DNA of 5,503 bases. It comes from Kiritimatiellales bacterium. GTDB lineage: Bacteria; Verrucomicrobiota; Kiritimatiellia; Kiritimatiellales; Pontiellaceae. Made by a program: the position numbers and the translations under genes. The notes beneath the pieces were generated by a model. It ran no database searches. It was not told the origin of the DNA and was given only the letters and a program-made list of their open reading frames with translations. The stretch is from positions 1-5,503 of the forward strand of contig JAUUYK010000084.1 in NCBI GenBank assembly GCA_030588285.1, written 5' to 3'. Below, in pieces: positions 1 through 5,148 of the stretch (within the stretch, counting starts at the first letter, position 1; each line of letters begins with the position of its first letter).

Positions 1-51
1 CCTCCAATTTTTCACTGCACGGATACTTTCCGTTTCAAATCTTGATAACGT
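1..51 (+). other. Degraded or mis-sequenced upstream part of argD
   Basis: This stretch should encode the ArgD segment around the family motif FHGRTL, but no single frame is open into the downstream gene. The frame of the downstream gene has TGA TAA at 43-48. The +2 frame reads FTARILSVSN, and TTTCAC at 10-15 in the +1 frame supplies FH. Dropping one base near 16 would give FHARILSV, which resembles FHGRTLATL. Dropping one GT unit from GTGTG at 50-54 would join the +2 frame to the downstream one. Two or more small indels therefore seem to lie in the first 54 bases. A low-quality contig end, a real frameshift or a recombination junction would all fit, and the sequence alone cannot decide. Confidence 0.4.
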
Positions 52-867
52 GTGACGTCTGGCATAGGTAGAGAAGCGAAAAAGGTGCCGATCGGATTTG
101 GCCCCTTACCGGAAGGGTTTGTTTATGCTGATTTTAATAACCTCCAATCGGTCGCCGAAGCCATTACATCTAAAACCGCCGCCGTGCTCGTGGAAGCATT
201 GCAGGGCGAAGGCGGGGTGATTCCCGCCGATCCAGATTTTATGAATGGCTTGCGGAAGCTCTGCGATGAAAAGGGCATTCTCTTGCTTTGTGATGAAGTG
301 CAGACGGGAATGGGCCGGACCGGAAAATGGTTTGGATTCCAAAATTACGATGCACAACCCGATGCCTTCTCGCTGGCAAAAGGCCTCGGAAACGGATTTC
401 CCATTGGAGCAATGGTTGCCGGTAAAACGCTCGCCAATACGTTTCAGGTGGGACACCACGCCACCACATTCGGCGGAACTCCATTGGCTTGCGTTGCGGG
501 ACTTTCAGTGGTCGGGGTGATTGAGGACGAGGACTTGATTTCGAATACGGTGCAAATGGGCGCTTATTTAGCGGAAGGCCTTTGTGAAATTGCTGCGAAG
601 CACAAGAGATGGATTGCAGAAGTGCGGGGGTTGGGATTGCTGTTGGGGCTTGTTCTCGATGTTCCGGCCGCGCCCTTGCAGAAAAAATTACAGGAAAAAG
701 GCATGCTTGCGCTGGCAACAGCGGGTAATGTCTTGCGTTTGCTTCCTCCGCTGAATGTTTCACAGCAGGAGATTGAGCAGGCCATACAGCTGATCGGTGA
801 AACGTGTGAGGAATTGCACGAAGAAATGGCGGCATTATCGCCGAATCCATGTGAGTGTGTTGGATAA
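52..867 (+). CDS. argD: Acetylornithine aminotransferase, 5'-truncated in this window
   Basis: ArgD is a cytoplasmic PLP-dependent class III aminotransferase. It converts N-acetylglutamate semialdehyde plus glutamate to N-acetylornithine plus 2-oxoglutarate in arginine synthesis, and in many bacteria it also serves as the succinyl-diaminopimelate aminotransferase. Numbered from the GTG at 52, visible family signatures are GFGPLPEGF (about 15-23), VEALQGEGG (47-55), CDEVQTGMGRTG (from about 80, with PLP-contacting D81), the Schiff-base lysine K110 in SLAKGLGNGFPIGA, the HHATTFGGTPLA block and EVRGLGLLLG. The 271 residues end naturally in tandem TAA stops. Complete homologues are near 400 residues, so about 130 N-terminal residues are missing and the GTG at 52 is only an open-frame start, not a credible initiation site. 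The arginine context (argG downstream) favours ArgD over related ornithine or GABA aminotransferases. Whether the gene is intact in the organism is unknown. Confidence 0.88.
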   Translation: MTSGIGREAKKVPIGFGPLPEGFVYADFNNLQSVAEAITSKTAAVLVEALQGEGGVIPADPDFMNGLRKLCDEKGILLLCDEVQTGMGRTGKWFGFQNYDAQPDAFSLAKGLGNGFPIGAMVAGKTLANTFQVGHHATTFGGTPLACVAGLSVVGVIEDEDLISNTVQMGAYLAEGLCEIAAKHKRWIAEVRGLGLLLGLVLDVPAAPLQKKLQEKGMLALATAGNVLRLLPPLNVSQQEIEQAIQLIGETCEELHEEMAALSPNPCECVG

Positions 868-933
868 TAAACTTTAGAAATAGAAGGAGATTGGAAAATG
901 GCATATGACTTAACCAAAAAAGTAAATTTCGTG
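868..933 (+). repeat. Copy 1 of a duplicated leader plus gene start
   Basis: This segment holds TAAAC, TTTAGAA, the ribosome-binding site AAGGAGA and the first 12 codons of the SUMF1-like gene. It matches 1917-1988, the leader and first 12 codons of the DUF3127 gene. By hand count, 11 of the 14 bases before ATG match with identical RBS-to-ATG spacing, and 27 of the first 36 coding bases match. The encoded peptides are MAYDLTKKVNFV and MSYDLTGKVKIV, with 8 of 12 residues identical. The upstream leader also aligns if small gaps are allowed. The resemblance exceeds what shared ribosome-binding sites alone would give. Confidence 0.65.
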
Positions 934-1785
934 AAGGAGAACCTGAGCCGGTTCAGCCGCGATACGTCTGAGAAAAAGTGGAGTCGGGTAATTAAGGTGG
1001 CCACCGGGGTCGCGGTTTTAGTTGTGACTGGGGTTGCGGATACCAGAGCTTCGCAGGCGACGGAAGCAACCCGCCTCTTACCAAAGGAGCTGAAGAGTGC
1101 GAAGACGTCTATTGCCTTCTGCCTGGTTCCTGCGGGAAGCTTTGTGATGGGTAGCCCTTTGGATGAAAATAATCGCAGCCGCAAAGAAAGACAATATTCG
1201 GTAACGCTCTCTCAACCGTTCTACTGCGGGAAATATGAGGTCACGCAGGCGCAGTGGAAGCAGGTGATGGGCAATAATCCATCGCACTTTAAAGGATCAG
1301 ACCTTCCCGTAGAACGGGTGAACTGGAACGATTGCCAGACCTTTATCGCAAAGCTTTGCGCGCTCGAAGGGGTGACGAACGGAACCTACCGACTGCTGAC
1401 CGCGGCGGAATGGGAATATGCCTGCCGCGCGGGAACCACGGAGAGCTATGCGGGCGATTTGAATGCGATGGGTTGGTATGACCAGAATAGTGAAAAAAAG
1501 ACGCATTCGGTGGGGACTAAACAGCCGAATGCCTTCGGGTTATACGATATGCACGGGAATGTATGGGAATGGTGCAACGATTGGTATGGGGATTATCCGG
1601 CGGAGAGTATGACGAATCCAACGGGCCCCGCCACAGGTTCATTCCGCGTTGGTCGTGGCGGGTCGTGGTACGGCTACGCGAGGTTCTGCCGGTCAGCGTA
1701 TCATGGCATGAACATTCCTGAGAATCGCGACAGCTACTTGGGCTTCCGCCTCCTAAGAACTGCCGCCTCCCTTAACCTGGAATAG
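898..1785 (+). CDS. SUMF1/formylglycine-generating-enzyme-like protein with N-terminal signal segment
   Basis: This is a 295-residue protein of the SUMF1/FGE-sulfatase fold. Family blocks in order are VPAGSFVMGS (77-86), YEVTQAQW (from 113), LPVERVNWNDC, YRLLTAAEWEYACRAGT (164-180), NAFGLYDMHGNVWEW (HGNVWEW at 219-225), RVGRGGSW (ending W257) and LGFRLL (281-286). True formylglycine-generating enzymes use two nearby cysteines after GGS. Here the second is present (C264) but the first is replaced by G259, so cysteine-to-formylglycine activity on sulfatases is doubtful. Many such paralogues have other or unknown roles. Residues 34-47 (VATGVAVLVVTGVA) are hydrophobic after a basic stretch, suggesting export or membrane anchoring, with possible cleavage after A51; the 33-residue n-region is long. 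The ATG at 898 is chosen because AAGGAG lies 8 nt upstream. The first 12 residues match the DUF3127 gene start. The gene lies 30 nt after argD, so it may be co-transcribed. Its substrate is unknown. Confidence 0.85.
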   Translation: MAYDLTKKVNFVKENLSRFSRDTSEKKWSRVIKVATGVAVLVVTGVADTRASQATEATRLLPKELKSAKTSIAFCLVPAGSFVMGSPLDENNRSRKERQYSVTLSQPFYCGKYEVTQAQWKQVMGNNPSHFKGSDLPVERVNWNDCQTFIAKLCALEGVTNGTYRLLTAAEWEYACRAGTTESYAGDLNAMGWYDQNSEKKTHSVGTKQPNAFGLYDMHGNVWEWCNDWYGDYPAESMTNPTGPATGSFRVGRGGSWYGYARFCRSAYHGMNIPENRDSYLGFRLLRTAASLNLE

Positions 1786-1792
1786 AAATGGA

Positions 1793-1873
1793 ACCCCTTG
1801 GTGGGGTGCTGGGAACGCCGAGCTCTAGCTCGGCTTATTCTATTTCCCCGCCGAGCGGGGATTCAGGCCCCAC
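1793..1873 (+). repeat. Cluster of three hairpins with alternative pairings
   Basis: Three perfect inverted repeats follow each other: ACCCC-TTGGT-GGGGT (1793-1807), GCCGAGC-TCTA-GCTCGGC (1817-1834) and CCCCGC-CGA-GCGGGG (1846-1860). GCTCGGC at 1828-1834 could instead pair with the second GCCGAGC at 1850-1856, so hairpins two and three can be mutually exclusive. GTGGGG at 1801-1806 is also complementary to CCCCAC at 1868-1873, which would enclose hairpins two and three in a three-way junction. No coding function is evident. It may be a member of a dispersed palindromic repeat family, a terminator or attenuator region, or both. Confidence 0.6.
1817..1845 (+). terminator. Likely intrinsic terminator after the SUMF1-like gene
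   Basis: A perfect 7-bp GC-rich stem with a TCTA loop (1817-1834) is followed directly by TTATTCTATTT, a T-rich but interrupted tract. It lies 31 nt after the stop of the SUMF1-like gene. If it works fully, the DUF3127 gene and argG need their own promoter between about 1846 and 1935, and I could not find a convincing one. Partial read-through is therefore plausible. Confidence 0.5.
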
Positions 1874-1916
1874 GATAAAGCGGCTGAACCTGGCCAGAAA
1901 TATGGCGCGGAAGGCT

Positions 1917-1988
1917 TAAACTAATTTTTAGAACTAATAAGGAGAATCAAAAATGTCATATGATCTGACCGGAAAAGTAAAAATAGTG
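1917..1988 (+). repeat. Copy 2 of a duplicated leader plus gene start
   Basis: This is the leader, ribosome-binding site (AAGGAG at 1939-1944) and first 12 codons of the DUF3127 gene. It matches copy 1 at 868-933, which starts the SUMF1-like gene. The DUF3127 copy is probably the original, because MSYDLTGKV continues into a complete DUF3127 domain here, whereas in copy 1 it runs into a signal segment and a SUMF1 domain. Confidence 0.65.
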
Positions 1989-2324
1989 ATGGATGCAAAA
2001 ACCATCAGCGATAAGTTTACCGTACGTGAGTTCGTGGTAACGGTTGAAGATGGGAACTATCCCCAAGACATCGCGTTGCAATTTGTGAATGACAAGGTGA
2101 GCTTGCTCGACCCTCTTCAGGTGGGGCAGGAAGTGACCGTCTCATTCGATATCCGTGGGCGCGAATACAACGGCCGCTATTTCAACAACCTTAACGCTTG
2201 GAAACTTCAGACTGGAGCGGCTGCCGCTCCGGCACCAGCTGCCACCGCCGAAACAAAACCGGCCGCTGCCGGCAAGGATGTTCCTGCCGATTTCGACGAA
2301 TACGAAGACGATATCCCGTTTTAA
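1953..2324 (+). CDS. DUF3127 family OB-fold-like protein with an SSB-type C-terminal tail
   Basis: This is a 123-residue protein that I recognise as DUF3127. Residues 1-86 form a compact beta-rich domain with family features MSYDLTGKV at the start, FTVREFVVTVEDGNYPQDI in the first third, and VTVSFDIRGREYNGRYFNNLNAWKLQ at its end. Residues 88-112 are an Ala/Pro-rich, probably disordered linker. The last 11 residues, DFDEYEDDIPF, closely match the acidic tip of bacterial single-stranded-DNA-binding protein, where the terminal DDIPF docks onto RecQ, RecG, PriA, exonuclease I and other repair or replication proteins. An OB domain, linker and DDIPF tip together copy the SSB layout, so a cytoplasmic single-stranded nucleic-acid-binding or repair-hub role is a reasonable inference but is not shown. 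The ATG at 1953 has AAGGAG 8 nt upstream. argG begins 18 nt after the stop, so the two are probably co-transcribed even though no arginine function is apparent. Confidence 0.85.
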   Translation: MSYDLTGKVKIVMDAKTISDKFTVREFVVTVEDGNYPQDIALQFVNDKVSLLDPLQVGQEVTVSFDIRGREYNGRYFNNLNAWKLQTGAAAAPAPAATAETKPAAAGKDVPADFDEYEDDIPF

Positions 2325-2342
2325 TCTGGAGAGGACTTAGTT

Positions 2343-3548
2343 ATGAAAGTGATACTCGCTTACTCCGGTGGTCTTGACACCACCGTACTCCTGACTTGGC
2401 TTCAGGAAAAATACGATGCAGAAGTGATCTGCTACTGCGCCAACGTTGGCCAGGAAGAAGAGCTCGATGGCCTCGAAGAAAAGGCCCTCAAACATGGCGC
2501 AACAAAATGCTATGTCGATAACGTCGAAGAAGAGTTTGCTAAGGACTACATCTATCCCATGATGCAGGCCAACGCGATCTATGAAGGCACCTACCTGCTA
2601 GGCACCTCCATTGCTCGGCCGCTGATTGCAAAACGCATGATCGATATCGCCATCGCCGAAGGTGCCGAAGCCATTTGTCATGGCGCTACCGGAAAAGGGA
2701 ACGATCAGGTTCGTTTCGAACTAACCGCCTATGCTCTTAAACCCGATGTAAAAGTGATTGCGCCGTGGCGTATGCCCGAGGACTTCCCGTTTGAGGGTCG
2801 CCCCGACATGATTAAGTATTTGGAGGCGCGCGGCATTCCAACCACGGTTTCTGCTGCTAAACCATACAGCATGGATCGCAACATGCTTCACATCAGTTTC
2901 GAAGGTGGAATCCTAGAAGACCCTTGGACGGAGCCGGATGAAAATATGTGGTGCATGACCAAACCATTGAGTCAAGCCGCCGACGAACCTGAAACCATCG
3001 AAGTGAGTTTCGAAAAAGGAATTCCCGTTGCCGTAAATGGCGAAAAACTCAGCCCAGCAACGCTACTTAAAAAACTAAATGCCCTCGGGTGTGAACATGC
3101 TATTGGGCGGATCGATATTGTCGAAAACCGTTTCACTGGCATGAAAGATCGTGGCGTTTATGAAACGCCTGGCGGCACCATTCTTCACCATGCACATCGG
3201 GCGTTGGAGTCGATCACGATGGATCGCGAAGTTATGCATCTGCGCGATTCGTTTATTCCAAAATATGCCGAGCTGGTCTATAACGGATTCTGGTTTGCCC
3301 CCGAGCGGGAAATGCTTCAATCCGCGATTGAACAGAGCCAAGAAACCACGACCGGCGATGTGCGCTTGAAGCTCTTTAAAGGCGGAGTACATGTCTGTGG
3401 GCGTCGTTCACCGAACTCGCTCTATAGTCCCGAACTCGTTAGTTTCGATGAGGCAGGCGGCTATGATCAATCCGATGCCACCGGCTTCATCAAGCTCAAC
3501 GCCTTACGCTTGCGCGTATTGGCAGCGATGAAGGCGGCGCAAAAATAA
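2343..3548 (+). CDS. argG: Argininosuccinate synthase
   Basis: ArgG is a cytoplasmic enzyme that joins citrulline and aspartate using ATP to give argininosuccinate, AMP and pyrophosphate, the penultimate step of arginine synthesis. At 401 residues it is full length for the family. The N-terminal ATP-pyrophosphatase loop AYSGGLDTT (6-14) is intact. Other family blocks are [19 protein letters not shown], the [14 protein letters not shown] substrate and ATP region (113-126), VIAPWR, RPYSMDRN-type [20 protein letters not shown] (from 270), DREVMHLRD and ELVYNGFWF. The start is set by GGAGAGGA at 2328-2335, 7 nt before the ATG. It follows the DUF3127 gene by 18 nt and is closed by a strong intrinsic terminator. 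No argH is visible in the window. No key residue appears to be missing. Confidence 0.97.
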   Translation: MKVILAYSGGLDTTVLLTWLQEKYDAEVICYCANVGQEEELDGLEEKALKHGATKCYVDNVEEEFAKDYIYPMMQANAIYEGTYLLGTSIARPLIAKRMIDIAIAEGAEAICHGATGKGNDQVRFELTAYALKPDVKVIAPWRMPEDFPFEGRPDMIKYLEARGIPTTVSAAKPYSMDRNMLHISFEGGILEDPWTEPDENMWCMTKPLSQAADEPETIEVSFEKGIPVAVNGEKLSPATLLKKLNALGCEHAIGRIDIVENRFTGMKDRGVYETPGGTILHHAHRALESITMDREVMHLRDSFIPKYAELVYNGFWFAPEREMLQSAIEQSQETTTGDVRLKLFKGGVHVCGRRSPNSLYSPELVSFDEAGGYDQSDATGFIKLNALRLRVLAAMKAAQK

Positions 3549-3573
3549 CCAAACAATAGAACGGTTGATAGTG

Positions 3574-3610
3574 AAGGGGTTTTCCATTAGGGGAAACCCC
3601 CTTTATTTTT
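3574..3610 (+). terminator. Intrinsic terminator of the argG transcript
   Basis: GGGGTTTTCC (3576-3585) pairs with GGAAACCCC (3592-3600) through about 9 base pairs with one bulged T, and the flanking AA and TT can extend the stem. The tract CTTTATTTTT follows immediately. It lies 25 nt after the argG stop and separates the arginine block from lysA. Confidence 0.85.
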
Positions 3611-3694
3611 CTATCGCTCTTTCTTTTGCTCATGGTTGTTGTTCGGGTTGCGCCGATTTCAGGAAAAAAAGAGCGGATATTCGTCGGGCCGATC

Positions 3695-3736
3695 CGTTGG
3701 AATAACCGGCGATTTTATCGCTTCCAACGATTGGAA
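3695..3736 (+). promoter_or_regulatory. TTGGAA inverted-repeat cluster at the lysA promoter, possible operator
   Basis: CGTTGGAA (3695-3702) and TTCCAACG (3722-3729) form a perfect 8-bp inverted repeat. Inside it lies GCGAT-TTT-ATCGC (3709-3721), whose right edge abuts the outer arm. TTCCAA (3722-3727) also forms a second palindrome, TTCCAA-CGA-TTGGAA, with TTGGAA at 3731-3736, which coincides with the candidate -35 box. Three TTGGAA half-sites overlapping a promoter suggest a repressor or activator site. There is no T-tract, so a terminator is unlikely. No regulator can be named. Confidence 0.4.
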
Positions 3737-3758
3737 AAATAGGAAGGTCGTGTATAGT
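3731..3758 (+). promoter_or_regulatory. Candidate sigma-70-type promoter for lysA
   Basis: TTGGAA (3731-3736) as -35 and TATAGT (3753-3758) as -10 are separated by 16 bp. Transcription would start near 3765, leaving a leader of about 25 nt that contains the CAGGAG ribosome-binding site (3775-3780), 9 nt before the lysA ATG. It sits well downstream of the argG terminator, where a new promoter is needed. Confidence 0.55.
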
Positions 3759-3789
3759 CTCGCCCATAATTTTTCAGGAGTATACGAGC

Positions 3790-5055
3790 ATGGCAGAAAA
3801 GAAATTTCCATTGAATAAGGACCAGCTAGAGGCGCTAACAAAGCGTTTCCCAACGCCGTTCCATATCTACGATGAAAAAGGGATCCGCGAAAATGCGCGC
3901 GCGCTTAAAGCCGCCTTTGCATGGAATCCTGGGTTTAAGGAATATTTTGCAGTCAAGGCGGCTCCCAATCCGTATCTAATGAAAATCCTGAAATCGGAAG
4001 GATTCGGCTCGGATTGCTCCTCGTTTGGCGAACTCTTGCTGGCGGAAAAAGTCGGCGTGATGGGCGAAAATATTATTTTCACCTCCAATGCCACCCCCGC
4101 CTATGAATTTAAAAAAGCAAAAGAGCTGGGGGCCATCATCAATCTAGACGACATCACTCATATTCAATATTTGGAAGACGAAGTTGGGTTGCCTGAGCTG
4201 ATTTGTTGTCGCTACAACCCCGGTCCACTCAAGGGTGGAAATGCGATTATTGGCCATCCGGAAGATGCAAAATATGGATTTACTCGCGAGCAATTATTCG
4301 AGGGCTATCGTATCTTGCGCGATAAAGGAATCAAACGGTTCGGGCTACACACCATGGTGGCCTCCAACGAATTAGACGGCGCCTACTTCATTGAAACCGC
4401 ACACCTGCTTTTCGATCTAGTCGGCGAGCTCACCGCCGAATTAGGAGTTGAATTTGAATTCGTCAACCTCGGCGGCGGCATTGGAATTCCATATAAGCCG
4501 GAAGAACAGGCGGTTGATCTGGTTGCCGTCGGTAATGGAATTCGCGAACTATACGAAGAATTGATCCTCGCGAAAGGCATCAAACCCTTGGATATCCGTT
4601 TAGAGTGCGGCCGAATGGTTACCGGCCCATTTGGTTATCTTGTGGGGCGTGTGTTGCACAAAAAGAACACCTATAAGCAGTTCGTTGGACTCGATGCCTG
4701 TATGGCTGATTTAATGCGCCCGGGAATGTATGGAGCCTATCACCATATCACCGTGGCAGGCAAAGAAGATGACCCGTGCGATTTCGTCTGCGATGTCACC
4801 GGTTCGCTCTGTGAAAACAACGATAAGTTTTCCATCGACCGCGCCATACCGCAGGTAGATATAAACGACTTGGTTGTGATTCATGATGCTGGAGCGCATG
4901 GCCATTCGATGGGCTTTAACTACAATGCCAAACTGCGCTCCGCGGAATTGCTGCTGCGTGAAAGTGGCGAGGTCATTGAAATCCGCCGAGCGGAAACCAT
5001 CGCCGACCATTTTGCTACATTAGATTTAGAAGGATTGTCAGGGTTTTCAGTCTAA
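3790..5055 (+). CDS. lysA: Diaminopimelate decarboxylase
   Basis: LysA is a PLP-dependent fold-III (alanine racemase-like barrel) decarboxylase that converts meso-2,6-diaminopimelate to L-lysine and CO2 in the cytoplasm. At 421 residues it is full length. Visible sites are the PLP lysine K56 in EYFAVKAAPNP, H187 in GLHTMVASNE, the phosphate-binding GGGIG (228-232), ECGR (272-275), the catalytic GSLCENNDKF (C341, E342) and Y378 in MGFNYN. Two motifs differ from the textbook form: HTMVASN stands where most enzymes have HIGS, and CENND where most have CES-x-D. I recall similar forms from some Clostridia and other anaerobes, so this looks like a subfamily feature, not damage. The ATG at 3790 is chosen for its CAGGAG site. 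dapA follows 93 nt later, which supports a lysine/peptidoglycan-precursor operon. Related carboxynorspermidine decarboxylases are less likely because of that neighbour. Confidence 0.93.
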   Translation: MAEKKFPLNKDQLEALTKRFPTPFHIYDEKGIRENARALKAAFAWNPGFKEYFAVKAAPNPYLMKILKSEGFGSDCSSFGELLLAEKVGVMGENIIFTSNATPAYEFKKAKELGAIINLDDITHIQYLEDEVGLPELICCRYNPGPLKGGNAIIGHPEDAKYGFTREQLFEGYRILRDKGIKRFGLHTMVASNELDGAYFIETAHLLFDLVGELTAELGVEFEFVNLGGGIGIPYKPEEQAVDLVAVGNGIRELYEELILAKGIKPLDIRLECGRMVTGPFGYLVGRVLHKKNTYKQFVGLDACMADLMRPGMYGAYHHITVAGKEDDPCDFVCDVTGSLCENNDKFSIDRAIPQVDINDLVVIHDAGAHGHSMGFNYNAKLRSAELLLRESGEVIEIRRAETIADHFATLDLEGLSGFSV

Positions 5056-5056
5056 A

Positions 5057-5114
5057 CCACCAATCAGCACTAATTTCCACGAATGATTAGTGTGGATTAG
5101 TAACGATTAGGGGG
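5057..5114. repeat. 10-bp-phased palindromic element between lysA and dapA
   Basis: Three units CACCAAT (5058-5064), CACTAAT (5068-5074) and CACGAAT (5078-5084) are spaced exactly 10 bp apart. They are followed by inverted units ATTAGTG (5086-5092), ATTAGTA (5096-5102) and ATTAGGG (5106-5112), also exactly 10 bp apart. The left half is thus an imperfect reverse complement of the right half, beginning with ACC and ending with GGT. The element starts directly after the lysA stop. It lacks a T-tract, so it is not an ordinary terminator. It resembles dispersed CACGAAT/ATTCGTG-type intergenic palindromes, but that likeness is from memory and needs a genome search. Confidence 0.6.
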
Positions 5115-5148
5115 TAGTCTCTCTTCCCTATTTTAGGAGATTATTATC

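Noticed and set aside
863..868. GATAAT as a -10 box for the SUMF1-like gene
   Set aside because: It consists of the argD stop region and has no -35 hexamer at a usable distance.
239..904. Long reverse-strand open frame opposite argD (221 codons)
   Set aside because: It lies antisense to strongly conserved aminotransferase motifs, its product is low-complexity and resembles no known family, and it has no convincing start signals.
564..1184. Reverse-strand open frame spanning the argD end and the SUMF1-like gene start (206 codons)
   Set aside because: It crosses two real genes and their intergenic gap, is Ser/Thr-rich in the manner of antisense shadows, and shows no recognisable domain.
1815..1919. 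Open frame ending in RLNLARNMARKA before the DUF3127 gene, possible gene remnant
   Set aside because: It has no start codon with an RBS and runs through the hairpin cluster. I could not match the tail to any family, so it is not reported as a pseudogene.
3616..3674. Imperfect inverted repeat GCTCTTTCTTTT / GAAAAAAAGAGC
   Set aside because: It is made largely of homopolymer A/T, has a long spacer and mismatches, and could easily arise by chance.
3636..3818. Small + strand open frame (60 codons) upstream of lysA
   Set aside because: It covers the lysA promoter and RBS and overlaps the lysA start in another frame, has no ribosome-binding site of note and no recognisable sequence.
5108..5134. 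TAGGG...CCCTA followed by TTTT as a terminator between lysA and dapA
   Set aside because: The stem is only 5 bp with a 13-nt loop and a short T run that merges into the dapA ribosome-binding site, so it is too weak to call.
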